From the NCBI RefSeq assembly GCF_000519305.1, contig NZ_JAFG01000004.1, positions 434,001 through 498,000 on the forward strand: a stretch of DNA of 64,000 bases, in the 5' to 3' direction. This DNA comes from Mesorhizobium ciceri WSM4083 (GTDB taxonomy: Bacteria; Pseudomonadota; Alphaproteobacteria; Rhizobiales; Rhizobiaceae). Made by a program: the position numbers and the translations under genes. Below, in pieces: positions 21,296 to 30,677 of the stretch; the first letter of the stretch is position 1, and every line of letters begins with the position of its first letter. The notes below the pieces were generated by a model. The model searched no databases, was not told the DNA's origin, and saw only the letters and a program-made list of their open reading frames with translations.

Positions 21296-22213
21296 ATGTC
21301 CGAGAGCCGCATCCGGTTCCGTCACCTGCAGGCATTCCTGGAAGTTGCGCGACAAGGAAGCGTGGCGCGGGCGGCTGACTTGCTGCATGTCAGCCCACCG
21401 GCGGTGACCAAGACATTGCGCGAGCTGGAAGGGGCGCTGGGTGTTGCGGTGGTGGAGCGCGACGGCCGCGGCATCCGACTGACGCGCATCGGCGAGATCT
21501 TCCTTCGCCATGCCGGCACGGCGATCACGGCGCTCAAGCAAGGCGTCGATTCCGTCCGCCAGGACGGAGCGGTCAACCGGCACCCGATCCGCATCGGCGC
21601 GCTGCCGACGGTGTCGGCGCGGGTGATGCCGCTGGCCATGAGCCTGTTCCTCAAAGAGGGCACCGGTGCGGCGATCAAGATCGTCACCGGCGAGAATGCG
21701 GTGCTGCTCGAGCAGTTGCGCACCAGGACGCTAGATCTCGTCGTCGGACGGCTGGCGGCGCCGGAAAACATGACTGGCTTCTTCTTCGAGCACCTCTATT
21801 CCGAACCGGTGCTGTTCGTGGTGCGCGCCGGACATCCGCTGCTTGACCCGGGACAGGATGTGTTCGCACGGCTCGACGAATTCCCGATGCTGATGCCGAC
21901 ACGGGAATCGGTCATCCGTCCCTTTGTCGACCGCCTGTTCATCACCAACGGCATGACCGCGCCGGCAACCGAGATCGAAACCGTCTCGGACTCCTTCGGC
22001 CGCGCCTTCCTGCGGCAGAGCAATGCCGTCTGGATCATTTCGGCCGGCGTCGTTGCCAATGAACTCGGCAGCGGCGCCTTCGTCGCCTTGCCGGTCAACA
22101 CCGAGGAGACCAAGGGACCGGTCGGCCTGACGATGCGGACCGACATGGTGCCCTCACCCGCCTTCTCGATCCTGCTGCAGTCCGTCCGCGAAGCGGCAAG
22201 GCAAAGCAGTTGA
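21296..22213 (+). CDS. pcaQ: LysR-type regulator of the pca operon
   Basis: PcaQ is the LysR-type activator of pcaDCHGB in rhizobia and responds to beta-carboxymuconate-type intermediates. The 305-residue protein has an N-terminal winged helix (RHLQAFLEVARQGSVARAADLLHVSPPAVTKTLRELE) written here as its span, residues 7-44, and a C-terminal effector domain. I chose ATG 21296; the upstream ATG at 21260 would translate through the probable PcaQ box. It is divergent from pcaD. Confidence 0.92.
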   Translation: MSESRIRFRHLQAFLEVARQGSVARAADLLHVSPPAVTKTLRELEGALGVAVVERDGRGIRLTRIGEIFLRHAGTAITALKQGVDSVRQDGAVNRHPIRIGALPTVSARVMPLAMSLFLKEGTGAAIKIVTGENAVLLEQLRTRTLDLVVGRLAAPENMTGFFFEHLYSEPVLFVVRAGHPLLDPGQDVFARLDEFPMLMPTRESVIRPFVDRLFITNGMTAPATEIETVSDSFGRAFLRQSNAVWIISAGVVANELGSGAFVALPVNTEETKGPVGLTMRTDMVPSPAFSILLQSVREAARQSS

Positions 22214-22231
22214 TGCGGCTCAGACTGGCGA

Positions 22232-23155
22232 TCAGATCTCCCGCGAAGGCATGAAGCGAACGTTTGCGGATCGCATCTGCCCGGGTGCCAATACGATGCA
22301 GCCAGTGTTGCCGGCGTCGCTGCGATTGAAGGCATCGGTGATGTTACTGACCGGTTCGGCGCAGAAGAACGGCTCACCGGGCGGCGTATATAGGACGAGG
22401 AAATCGAGCGGCGCCTCGGCTTCGATGTCCAGCTGCCGTCCATGCTCCGGCCAGGAGATCCGGGCGCGGCGCGACCATCCGGTGAAGACCGTGTCGAAGT
22501 CCGCCTCCGACACGTCGAAGCCCGTGGTCGGGTTGGAGCCGGCAGGCGGCAGGACGTGCCGGGTGGGCAGGATTTTCGCATCGGTCTCCCACATGCCGGA
22601 TACCTGCGCCTGGACATGTGTCCACGATGTCGACGGGAAATAGGGATGCAGGCCGAAGCCTGCGGGCATCGGCGCGTCCGAGAGGTTGCGCAGCGAGAGG
22701 GCAATGACCAGCCCGCCATCGACCAGCGAGACCGCTTGCCTTGCTTCATAGCTCCACGGCCAGGAATCGGCGGCATGGCGGTAGGATAGGACGGTGGTGC
22801 TGGCTTCGTGCCGCACGACTGTCCATGGCCGACGCCAGCCATGGCCATGCTCATGATGCGGATCGTCCGGGCTGGTCGGCAGTTCGACGGTGCGGCCGGC
22901 GAATTCGAAGCGGCCGCCCCTTATGCGATTGGAATAGGGAACCAGCGGGAAGCAGGCCATGGCGCCAGCATCGCGGCTGTTGATCGCCACCTGATCCGCA
23001 GGGCGCAGCCAATCCACCACGGAACCGTTTTGCCGCCAGCGATACGACGCGACGGCGCCGCCGGCGGCCGGGGCAATCTCCACAGTCGCAATGCCATCGC
23101 TGATCGAGATCAGCTCTTGGTGCTGCTCGGCAACGGCAGCGGAATTCTTTGTCAT
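22232..23155 (-). CDS. Aldose 1-epimerase family protein
   Basis: The 307-residue galactose-mutarotase-like protein interconverts alpha and beta anomers of a free aldose. The motif PYSNRIRGGRFEF (about residues 72-84), HEHGHGW and the GLHPYF segment match the family, with the two His and a late Glu as catalytic candidates. The ATG at 23155 has GGGGGAG upstream; the frame to 23188 lacks a ribosome site. It is divergent from the GntR-dehydratase operon and plausibly supplies the anomer used by the SDR dehydrogenase there. Confidence 0.88.
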   Translation of the reverse strand: MTKNSAAVAEQHQELISISDGIATVEIAPAAGGAVASYRWRQNGSVVDWLRPADQVAINSRDAGAMACFPLVPYSNRIRGGRFEFAGRTVELPTSPDDPHHEHGHGWRRPWTVVRHEASTTVLSYRHAADSWPWSYEARQAVSLVDGGLVIALSLRNLSDAPMPAGFGLHPYFPSTSWTHVQAQVSGMWETDAKILPTRHVLPPAGSNPTTGFDVSEADFDTVFTGWSRRARISWPEHGRQLDIEAEAPLDFLVLYTPPGEPFFCAEPVSNITDAFNRSDAGNTGCIVLAPGQMRSANVRFMPSREI

Positions 23156-23207
23156 CGGCACTCCCCCATCCCTTGACTCCAATCGCAATGCCGATAAGAC
23201 ATATCAT

Positions 23208-24008
23208 ATGAATAGTATGAAGAATAAGAAATCTTTCAGCACGGCGCGCACGTCGAGGGTTGCGGTGGCGGTCTCCAGCGGCTCCACCGCTCTGCATGCG
23301 ACTGTCGTCGAGCAGATCGGTTTGCGCATCGTGCAAGGCGATTTCCTGCCCGGCGAGGCGCTGCCCAATGCCGACGATTCCAGCGAGATGCTGGGAGTCA
23401 GCCGCACGGTGCTGCGCGAGGCGATCAAGGTTCTGGCCGGCAAGGGGCTGGTCGAATCGCGGCCGAAGACCGGCACAAGGGTGCGTCCCCGTGCCGACTG
23501 GAATTTCCTCGATCCGGACGTCCTGTCATGGCGCTACGCCGGCGGCGTCAGCGCCGATGATGTCCGGGCGCTGTTTGAGCTGCGCCGGGCCATCGAACCG
23601 ATGTCGGCCGCACTTGCCGCGCAACGCGCCACGCCGGCGCAGATTGCCGAGATCAATGCCGCGCTGGCCGAAATGGAAGCGGTCGTCGACGACGGCGATC
23701 GTTTCGCCAAGCCTGACCTCTTGTTCCACCAGACCATCCTGCGCATGACCGGCAATGAGCTGATCGGCTCGCTGGCGGCACTGGTCGAAACCGCACTGGT
23801 GATGAGCTTTCGCCTCTCCAACGACAATCCGGACGGGCAGCGCCATTCTTTGCCGCTGCATCGGGAAGTGGCCGAAAAGATTGCATCCGGCGACGCGGCC
23901 GGCGCGCAAAAAGCGCTGCTGGTGCTCATCGACAATGCCGAGGAAGACGTGCGCCGCAGCGTCGAAAACCGCAACAAGCGCCGCCAGAATCGGGAACAGA
24001 CATCGTGA
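23208..24008 (+). CDS. GntR-family regulator, FadR/FCD subgroup
   Basis: The 266-residue regulator has a winged helix near residues 35-90 (MLGVSRTVLREAIKVLAGKGLVESRPKTGT is its recognition region, residues about 58-87) and a helical FCD ligand domain typical of sugar-acid sensors such as DgoR and KdgR. ATG 23208 and ATG 23217 are both possible starts; neither has a strong ribosome site. The start lies in the palindrome TCATATGA, a possible self-operator. It overlaps the dehydratase start, so it heads the sugar-acid operon it likely controls. Confidence 0.88.
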   Translation: MNSMKNKKSFSTARTSRVAVAVSSGSTALHATVVEQIGLRIVQGDFLPGEALPNADDSSEMLGVSRTVLREAIKVLAGKGLVESRPKTGTRVRPRADWNFLDPDVLSWRYAGGVSADDVRALFELRRAIEPMSAALAAQRATPAQIAEINAALAEMEAVVDDGDRFAKPDLLFHQTILRMTGNELIGSLAALVETALVMSFRLSNDNPDGQRHSLPLHREVAEKIASGDAAGAQKALLVLIDNAEEDVRRSVENRNKRRQNREQTS

Positions 24009-25732
24009 CCGACACCAAACGCAAACTTCGGTCCGAGGCCTGGTTCGGCGGCGAAGGCAAGAACGCCTTCATGCACCGCAGCTGGATGAAGAACCAGGGC
24101 ATCCCCGCCGACGCTTTCGACGGCCGCCCGGTGATCGGTATCTGCAACACCTGGTCGGAACTGACCCCATGCAATGCCCATCTGCGGGCGCTGGCCGATC
24201 ACGTCAAACGCGGCGTCTATGAAGCCGGCGGCCTGCCCCTCGAATTCCCTGTCATGTCACTGGGCGAGAGCAACATGCGCCCTACCGCCATGCTGTTTCG
24301 CAATCTGGTCAGCATGGATGTCGAAGAGTCCATCCGCGGCAATCCGATCGATGGCGTCATCCTGCTGGTCGGTTGCGACAAGACCACACCGGCGCTGCTG
24401 ATGGGTGCCGCGTCGTGCAACCTGCCAACCATCGCCGTTTCCGGCGGGCCGATGCTCAACGGCAAGTTCCGCGGACAGGATATCGGCTCGGGGACCCATG
24501 TCTGGAAATTCGCCGAGGAAGTGAAGGCCGGCCGCATGCCGGTCGCCGACTTTCTCGCCGCCGAGCAGGGCCAGAGCCGATCTGCGGGCAGCTGCATGAC
24601 AATGGGCACGGCTTCGACCATGGCCAGCATGGTCGAGGCGCTCGGCATCGGCATGCCGGACAACGCCGCGATCCCGGCAGTGGATTCGCGCCGTGGCGTG
24701 CTCGCCCAGATGGCCGGACGCCAGATCGTCGATCTGGTCCGCAGAGACGTGACGATCGCGCAGATCCTTACCAGGCAAGCGTTCGAGAACGCCATTCGCG
24801 TCAACGGCGCGATCGGTGGCTCGACCAATGCGGTGCTGCATCTGATCGCCATCGCCAACCGGGTCGGTGTCGATCTCAGCCTCGACGACTGGGACCGCCT
24901 TGGCCGCGACGTTCCAACCATTGTCGATTTGATGCCGTCGGGCCGGTTCCTGATGGAAGATTTCTACTACGCCGGGGGGCTAGCTGCGGTCATGGCGTCG
25001 CTTGATGAAGTGGGGCTTCTTCATCGCGACGCCATGACCGTCAGCGCCAAGACCATCGGTGAACTGATCGACGGCGCGCCCAACTACAACAGCGAGGTGA
25101 TCCGGCCGCTGAGCGACCCGCTGACCAAGGAAGGCGGCATCTCGATCCTGCGCGGCAACCTGGCGCCCGACGGCGCGGTCATCAAGCCGTCGGCGGCAAC
25201 GCCCGCGCTGATGCAGCATCGCGGCAAGGCGGTGGTGTTCGAAAACATCGAGCATTACTACGCCCGCATCGACGATCCGGAGCTGGACATCGACGCCTCC
25301 TCGGTGATGGTGCTGAAGAACTGCGGGCCGCGCGGTTATCCCGGAATGGCCGAGGTCGGCAACATGCCGCTGCCGGCGAAACTGCTGAAGCAAGGCGTCT
25401 CCGACATGGTGCGCATTTCGGACGCGCGCATGAGCGGCACCGCCTACGGCACCGTGGTTCTGCATGTGGCACCCGAAGCAGCCGCAGGCGGCGCGCTGGC
25501 GCTGGTGCGCGACGGCGATCTTATCGAGCTCGATGTCGCCGGCCGCCGGCTGGAGCTGTTGGTATCGGATGAGGAGCTCGCAATCCGCCGGCGTGACTGG
25601 AAGCCGCCGGCACCGCCGGAAGGCGGCTATCAGAGCCTTTATGTCGAGCGCGTGCTGCAGGCCGACAAGGGCTGCGATTTCGACTTTCTCGTCGGCCGGC
25701 GCGATGCCGGCATTCCTCGGCATTCGCACTAG
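24005..25732 (+). CDS. IlvD/Edd-family sugar-acid dehydratase
   Basis: The 575-residue dehydratase of the IlvD/Edd family is closest in features to L-arabinonate or D-xylonate dehydratases, which make 2-keto-3-deoxy sugar acids using an Fe-S cluster and Mg. Cluster cysteines are expected in ICNTWSELTPCN, GCDKTTP and GSCMTMGTAST. It begins with GTG overlapping the GntR stop. Length and the NAHL(R/K) region fit pentonate dehydratases rather than the longer Edd or IlvD. The exact sugar acid is inferred. Confidence 0.88.
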   Translation: MTDTKRKLRSEAWFGGEGKNAFMHRSWMKNQGIPADAFDGRPVIGICNTWSELTPCNAHLRALADHVKRGVYEAGGLPLEFPVMSLGESNMRPTAMLFRNLVSMDVEESIRGNPIDGVILLVGCDKTTPALLMGAASCNLPTIAVSGGPMLNGKFRGQDIGSGTHVWKFAEEVKAGRMPVADFLAAEQGQSRSAGSCMTMGTASTMASMVEALGIGMPDNAAIPAVDSRRGVLAQMAGRQIVDLVRRDVTIAQILTRQAFENAIRVNGAIGGSTNAVLHLIAIANRVGVDLSLDDWDRLGRDVPTIVDLMPSGRFLMEDFYYAGGLAAVMASLDEVGLLHRDAMTVSAKTIGELIDGAPNYNSEVIRPLSDPLTKEGGISILRGNLAPDGAVIKPSAATPALMQHRGKAVVFENIEHYYARIDDPELDIDASSVMVLKNCGPRGYPGMAEVGNMPLPAKLLKQGVSDMVRISDARMSGTAYGTVVLHVAPEAAAGGALALVRDGDLIELDVAGRRLELLVSDEELAIRRRDWKPPAPPEGGYQSLYVERVLQADKGCDFDFLVGRRDAGIPRHSH

Positions 25733-25743
25733 AGAGGCGCGCG

Positions 25744-26520
25744 ATGACGGATGAAATCGGCTATGCGATCTATCCAAGCCTCAAGGGCCGCAGCGTCTTC
25801 ATAACCGGCGGCGGCAGTGGCATCGGCGAAAGCCTGGTGCGCCATTTCTGCGCGCAAGGCAGCCGCGTCGCCTTCGTCGACATGGCCGAAGAACCATCCC
25901 AACGCCTGGTCGACGCGATCGCGGCCGAGGGACATGCCGCGCCGCTGTTCATTCCCTGCGACCTGCGCAACGTCGAAGAGTTGCAGGCGGCAACCGTGCA
26001 GGCGATGCGGCACAACGGCCCGATCCAGGCGCTATGCAACAATGCCGGCAATGACGACCGTCACCAGACCAAGGACGTGACGGTTGCCTACTGGGACGAC
26101 CGCATGGCGGTCAATTTGCGCCACCAGTTCTTCGCGGCGCAGGCGGTGCGTCCGCAGATGAGCGCGCTGGGCGGCGGCTCGATCATCAATTTCGGCTCCA
26201 TCACCTGGATGGTCGGCGATCCGGATTGCCCAGCCTATGTCACCGCGAAAGCGGCTGTTTACGGCATGACGCGGGCGCTGGCTCGCGAACTCGGCCCCGA
26301 ACGCATCCGCGTCAACTGCATGGTGCCGGGATGGGTGATGACAGAGCGCCAGATGCGGCTGTGGCTGAACCCGGCCGGCGAACGCCAGATCGCGGAAAGG
26401 CAGTGCCTGCCCGACCGGCTGCAACCCTCCGACATCGCGCGCATGGCGCTGTTCCTCGCCGCCGACGACAGCCGCATGTGCACGAGCCAGCAGTTCATCG
26501 TCGATGCGGGCTGGGTGTGA
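25744..26520 (+). CDS. SDR-family dehydrogenase, likely sugar
   Basis: The 258-residue short-chain dehydrogenase has the cofactor motif TGGGSGIG (about residues 21-28), NNAG near 99-102, catalytic Ser in FGSITW and Tyr-x3-Lys in YVTAK. An Asp in FVDMAEE after strand 2 favours NAD over NADP. It lies 11 bases after the dehydratase gene, so it probably oxidises the aldose to a lactone or aldonate feeding that enzyme. No lactonase is encoded nearby. Confidence 0.87.
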   Translation: MTDEIGYAIYPSLKGRSVFITGGGSGIGESLVRHFCAQGSRVAFVDMAEEPSQRLVDAIAAEGHAAPLFIPCDLRNVEELQAATVQAMRHNGPIQALCNNAGNDDRHQTKDVTVAYWDDRMAVNLRHQFFAAQAVRPQMSALGGGSIINFGSITWMVGDPDCPAYVTAKAAVYGMTRALARELGPERIRVNCMVPGWVMTERQMRLWLNPAGERQIAERQCLPDRLQPSDIARMALFLAADDSRMCTSQQFIVDAGWV

Positions 26521-26552
26521 CCCGTACGGTTTCAAAGGAAGAAGGTTAGTTC

Positions 26553-27551
26553 ATGCGTCTTGTTCAGTTCAAAATGGCCGACGGCAGCAGACGGGTCGGC
26601 CGCGTCTCCGACGACGGCAATCACCTGCACCCGCTCGACAAGACCAGCTCCGTGCTGGAACTCGCCGAGGCGGCAATCGCCCAAGGCGCCTCCATCGCGG
26701 CGCTGGTCGAGAAGCGGACCGGCGCGGCGAAAATCGATTACGACCAACTGTTGCGCGATGGCCAGGTGCTCGCTCCGGTCGACCATCCGGAACCGGCCCG
26801 CTTCCTGGTCACCGGGACCGGCCTGACCCACACCGGAAGCGCCGCCGCGCGCAACCAGATGCATGTCCTGACCCATGGCGAAGGTGCCGACGAATCCGAT
26901 TCCTTGAAAATCTTCCGCATGGGGCTGGAGGGCGGCAAGCCTGGCGCCGGCAAGATCGGGATTCAGCCAGAGTGGTTCTTCAAGGGCGTCGGCACATGCG
27001 TTGTGCCGCCCGGCGCACCGCTGCCGATGCCGGCATTCGCGAAAGCCGGTGCCGAAGAGGCCGAGATCGTCGGCCTCTATCTCAATGGGCCGGACGGCCG
27101 CCCCTATCGCATCGGCTATGCGCTCGGCAACGAATATTCCGACCATGTGACGGAGGGCGAGAACTACCTCTACCTCGCCCATTCCAAGCTGCGCTCCTGC
27201 TCGATCGGGCCGGAATTGCTGATCGGCGACCTGCCCGAAGAAGTGCGCGGCCATTCGCGCATCCTGCGCGACGGCACTGTCATCTGGGAGCAGGAGTTCC
27301 TGTCGGGCGAAGCGCACATGTCGCACTCGATCGCCAATCTCGAACACTTCCATTTCCGCTACCCGATGCACCGCAGGGCGGGCGACCTGCACGCCTATTT
27401 CTTCGGCGCGGCGGTGATGAGCTACGCCTCCGGCGTCAAGACGGCTTCCGGCGACGAGTATGAAATCCAGGCACAGACATTCGGCAAGCCACTGCGCAAC
27501 CGGATGGTGTCGGTGCCGGACGAGGGACTGGTCGCTGTTACCCAGCTGTGA
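26553..27551 (+). CDS. FAH-family protein, AraD1/GguC-like
   Basis: The 332-residue protein has a fumarylacetoacetate-hydrolase-type C-terminal domain and the N-terminal segment common to AraD1/GguC-like proteins of alphaproteobacteria. TGTGLTHTGSA and KIGIQPEWFFKG mark the active-site region, with EAEIVGLYLN likely contributing metal ligands. A distant relative, Sulfolobus KdaD, dehydrates 2-keto-3-deoxyarabinonate, which would be the logical step after the IlvD/Edd enzyme. A strong AAGGAAGAAGG site precedes the start. The dehydratase role is inferred from family and order. Confidence 0.83.
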   Translation: MRLVQFKMADGSRRVGRVSDDGNHLHPLDKTSSVLELAEAAIAQGASIAALVEKRTGAAKIDYDQLLRDGQVLAPVDHPEPARFLVTGTGLTHTGSAAARNQMHVLTHGEGADESDSLKIFRMGLEGGKPGAGKIGIQPEWFFKGVGTCVVPPGAPLPMPAFAKAGAEEAEIVGLYLNGPDGRPYRIGYALGNEYSDHVTEGENYLYLAHSKLRSCSIGPELLIGDLPEEVRGHSRILRDGTVIWEQEFLSGEAHMSHSIANLEHFHFRYPMHRRAGDLHAYFFGAAVMSYASGVKTASGDEYEIQAQTFGKPLRNRMVSVPDEGLVAVTQL

Positions 27552-27603
27552 CGGCGCAGGCCCGAAAATTACGGTCCACCAGAACGACAATGGGAGATTA
27601 AAA

Positions 27604-28629
27604 ATGGGACTGAAGAAAGCGTTTCTAAAACTAGCGACAATCGGGCTCGGCATCGGCCTGATGACATCGGCGGCGCTCGCCGCGAACCTTCGGGTACTGG
27701 CCTGGGACGGCTACGCCGATGCCGACTGGGTCAAGGACTTCACCGCCGCGACCGGCATCGGCGTCGATGTCGTCTTCATCGGCAGCGACGACGAGATCTG
27801 GGCCAAGATCAAGGGTAGCGAAGGCCAGGACTTCGACGTCTTCGCCGTCAACACCGCCCAGTTGCAGCGTTACATCAAGGCCGACCTGGTGTCGCCAATC
27901 GACGTCACGAAGCTCGCCAACCAGAAAGAAGTGCTGCCGCGCTTCCGCGACCTGACGGCGGTCAGCGGCGTCACCAAGGACGGCAAGGTCTACGGCATTC
28001 CGTTCTGCTTCGACTCCATCGGCCTGATCTACGACACCGACAAGGTCAAGCCGGCGCCGACCTCGATGTCGGTTCTGTGGGACCCGGCCTACAAGGGCAA
28101 GGTGCTGGCTTATGACAATGGCGAGCACAATTTCTCGTTCACCGCACTGACGCTCGGCTACAAGGATCCGTTCAACCTCAACGAAGAGCAGATGGCTGCG
28201 GTCAAGGCCAAGCTGGTCGAACTCAAGCGCAACGTGCTGAGCTTCTACACCACCGCCGACGAGGCGCAGCAGATCTACCAGAACAATGACGTGGCCCTGA
28301 TCTGGGCCAATTACGGCCAGCAGCAGGTCAAGGCGCTGCAGAAGATCGGCGCCCATGTCGCCTACGTCAATCCAAGCGAGGGCGCGCTCGCCTGGCTCGA
28401 CAACTGGGTCATTTCCAAGGGTGTCCGTGACAATGCGGCAGCCGAGAAATGGATCGACTTCATGCTGAGCAAGAAGGTCGGCGGCGAGCTTTCCGAGCGC
28501 ACCGGCTTCGGCAACACAGTGACGGAAACCGGCAGCGCCGGCGGCAACGACAAGCTGGTCTGGCTCAACAATGTCGAGGACCCGCTCAAGCGGTCGGACA
28601 TGTGGAACGAGGTCAAGGCGACGCCCTGA
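27604..28629 (+). CDS. PotD-type substrate-binding protein
   Basis: The 341-residue periplasmic binding protein is of the spermidine/putrescine PotD type (SBP_bac_8). A Sec signal peptide ends with Ala-Leu-Ala-Ala before NLRVLAWDGY near residue 27. The tryptophan/aspartate pattern WDGYAD replaces the WxxYI seen in many polyamine binders, and the operon holds sugar-acid genes, so the ligand may be a sugar acid rather than a polyamine. GGGAGA lies upstream of the ATG. A strong hairpin follows the gene. Confidence 0.87.
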   Translation: MGLKKAFLKLATIGLGIGLMTSAALAANLRVLAWDGYADADWVKDFTAATGIGVDVVFIGSDDEIWAKIKGSEGQDFDVFAVNTAQLQRYIKADLVSPIDVTKLANQKEVLPRFRDLTAVSGVTKDGKVYGIPFCFDSIGLIYDTDKVKPAPTSMSVLWDPAYKGKVLAYDNGEHNFSFTALTLGYKDPFNLNEEQMAAVKAKLVELKRNVLSFYTTADEAQQIYQNNDVALIWANYGQQQVKALQKIGAHVAYVNPSEGALAWLDNWVISKGVRDNAAAEKWIDFMLSKKVGGELSERTGFGNTVTETGSAGGNDKLVWLNNVEDPLKRSDMWNEVKATP

Positions 28630-28658
28630 TCTTTCCGCACCATGACTTGGAAGGACCC

Positions 28659-28682
28659 GGCGGTCCGGAGTTCCGGACCGCC
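28659..28682 (+). terminator. Hairpin after PotD-type gene
   Basis: Arms GGCGGTCCGG (28659-28668) and CCGGACCGCC (28673-28682) form a perfect 10-bp stem with a 4-base loop, between the binding-protein stop and the ATPase start. No U-run follows. It most likely stabilises the binding-protein transcript or partly stops transcription, keeping binding protein above transporter level. Confidence 0.65.
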
Positions 28683-28704
28683 GAAGCGTAAGCGAGAGTA
28701 TTTC

Positions 28705-29808
28705 ATGAACCAGAACACCGACCTCTTGACGCTGCGGTCCGTCTCGAAATCCTACGGCACGGTCCCCGTGCTGCACGACATCGACCTGTCGATCCGGGAC
28801 GGTGAGTTCCTCACCGTTCTTGGACCATCCGGCTCCGGCAAGACCACGGTGCTGCGGCTGATCGGCGGGCTGGAACCGCTGACGTCGGGCGAGATCCGCT
28901 TGGATGGGCAAGACATCAGCCGCATGCCGATCAACCGGCGTCCGTTCAACACCGTGTTCCAGGACTATGCGCTGTTCCCGCACCTGACCGTTTCGGGCAA
29001 TGTCGGCTACGGGCTTTCGGTTCGACATATCCAGCGCAAGGAAATCGCGCGCCGTGTCGCGGAAGCGCTGGACCTGGTCCAACTCGGCCGTTTCGCCGAC
29101 CGCTTTCCCGCGCAGCTCTCCGGCGGCCAGCGCCAGCGCGTCGCGCTTGCCCGTGCGCTGATCTGCCAGCCACGCCTGATCCTGCTCGATGAGCCGCTGG
29201 CGGCGCTCGACCTCGAACTGCGCCGGCAGATGCAGGTGTTCCTGAAGTCCATCCAGCGCGAGATCAAGACCACCTTCCTGTTCGTCACCCACGACCAGGA
29301 AGAAGCCATCGGCATGGCCGACCGGATCTGTGTCATGGAGGCCGGCCATATCCGCCAGCTCGGCACGCCGCACGACCTTTACTACAGACCGAATTGCGAA
29401 TTCGCCGCGCGTTTCTTCGGCGAGAACAATCTGGTGGCCGGAAAACTCGGACCGGTCCAGGGCGAGCTGCGATCGATCGAGACGACGCTCGGCCGCCTGG
29501 TCTGCTCGATCAGCGACCAGCCGCACTTGAAGGCCGCAACGGATGGCGCCAGCGCTTACGCCGCATTCCGTCCAGAAGCCTTGCATCTTGCGGATGCAAA
29601 GGACACCGACAACCATTTTTCCGGCACGATCTCCGACATGGCCTTTGCCGGCTCGTCGACCGTCGCCACCATCATGGCCGGCGCCGACAATGCCGCGCAA
29701 CGCTTGCGGCTGCGCGTGCCTAGCCGCGTCGACGGCAGCGCGCTCAAATCCGGCGAGACTGTCTCGCTTTCGTTTGCGCCGCATGAAGGCCATCTGGTGC
29801 TGGCATGA
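28705..29808 (+). CDS. ABC transporter ATPase, PotA type
   Basis: The 367-residue ATPase has Walker A GPSGSGKTT, Q-loop FQDYALFP, signature LSGGQRQRVA, Walker B ending LLDEPLAALD and H-loop VTHDQEEA, followed by a TOBE-type C-terminal domain. The ATG at 28705 (MNQNTD) has GAGAG upstream; the frame back to 28642 would read through the hairpin. Its stop overlaps the next permease start by 4 bases. It powers the PotB/PotC-like pair. Confidence 0.9.
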   Translation: MNQNTDLLTLRSVSKSYGTVPVLHDIDLSIRDGEFLTVLGPSGSGKTTVLRLIGGLEPLTSGEIRLDGQDISRMPINRRPFNTVFQDYALFPHLTVSGNVGYGLSVRHIQRKEIARRVAEALDLVQLGRFADRFPAQLSGGQRQRVALARALICQPRLILLDEPLAALDLELRRQMQVFLKSIQREIKTTFLFVTHDQEEAIGMADRICVMEAGHIRQLGTPHDLYYRPNCEFAARFFGENNLVAGKLGPVQGELRSIETTLGRLVCSISDQPHLKAATDGASAYAAFRPEALHLADAKDTDNHFSGTISDMAFAGSSTVATIMAGADNAAQRLRLRVPSRVDGSALKSGETVSLSFAPHEGHLVLA

Positions 29809-30677
29809 GCAAAGCCGACTCGACGCTGCCTGCGGAAAGACGGTTGTCGCTGCTGGTGACGGTGCTGGCGTTTGCCTTGCCGGTGGTCTTCGTCCTGGTG
29901 CCGCTGGCGATCTTCCTCGGCTACAGTTTCTTCAGCGTCGACCAGGGCACGATCGTCTACAGCTTGTCGCTGGGCAACTATGTCAGGTTCTTCACCGACC
30001 CGGTCTTTCTGCCGGTGTTCTGGAACACCATCGTGCTGTGCGTGTCGGTGGCCATCATCTGCATCCTGCTTGCCTATCCCGCAGCCTACTTCCTGACGAC
30101 GCTGAAAGGCCGCTGGCGCTACGCCTTGCTGATGCTGCTGCTGGTGCCGTTGCTGATGAGCTACGTCATCAAGATCTATGCGATCCGCAGCATCCTGGGC
30201 CTCAACGGCTTTCTCAACAAGGCGCTGGTGACACTTGGCATCCTGCAGGAGCCGTCGACGCTTTTCGTGTTCAACATGAACGCCATCCTGCTAACGCTGA
30301 CGCTGCTGCTTATCCCGTTCGCCATCCTGCCTATCTTCCTGTCGCTGGAGCGAATTCCGCAGGTGTTGCTGCGTGCGTCCGACGATCTCGGCGCGAGCGG
30401 CTTGCAGACCTTCCTGCGCATCACCTTGCCGCTCAGCCTGCCCGGCGTCGCTTCGGCGGCGAGCTTCGTCTTCGTGCTGGCGATCGGCGATTTCCTGACG
30501 CCGCAAATGGTCGGCGGGATCAGCGGCTTCACCTTCGGCCGCATCCTCTACAGCCAGTTCGGCACGGCCTATAACTGGCCGTTCGGCGCGGCGCTGTCGG
30601 TGGCGCTGGCCGTCGTGGTGATCGCGGCAATCCTCATCGGCGAACGCTTCGGACGCAACCGGGGGATTTCGGTATGA
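29805..30677 (+). CDS. ABC transporter permease, PotB type
   Basis: The 290-residue inner-membrane permease has six hydrophobic segments and the EAA-like loop RASDDLGASGLQTFLRITLP near residues 188-207, which contacts the ATPase. It overlaps the ATPase gene and the next permease gene by 4 bases each, so subunits are translationally coupled. The imported solute is presumably the substrate of the sugar-acid pathway upstream. Confidence 0.9.
   Translation: MSKADSTLPAERRLSLLVTVLAFALPVVFVLVPLAIFLGYSFFSVDQGTIVYSLSLGNYVRFFTDPVFLPVFWNTIVLCVSVAIICILLAYPAAYFLTTLKGRWRYALLMLLLVPLLMSYVIKIYAIRSILGLNGFLNKALVTLGILQEPSTLFVFNMNAILLTLTLLLIPFAILPIFLSLERIPQVLLRASDDLGASGLQTFLRITLPLSLPGVASAASFVFVLAIGDFLTPQMVGGISGFTFGRILYSQFGTAYNWPFGAALSVALAVVVIAAILIGERFGRNRGISV

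Noticed and set aside
27631..29793. 720-codon open frame on the minus strand
   Set aside because: It is exactly antisense to the PotD- and PotA-type genes, has no domain or ribosome site, and comes from high-GC third-position bias.
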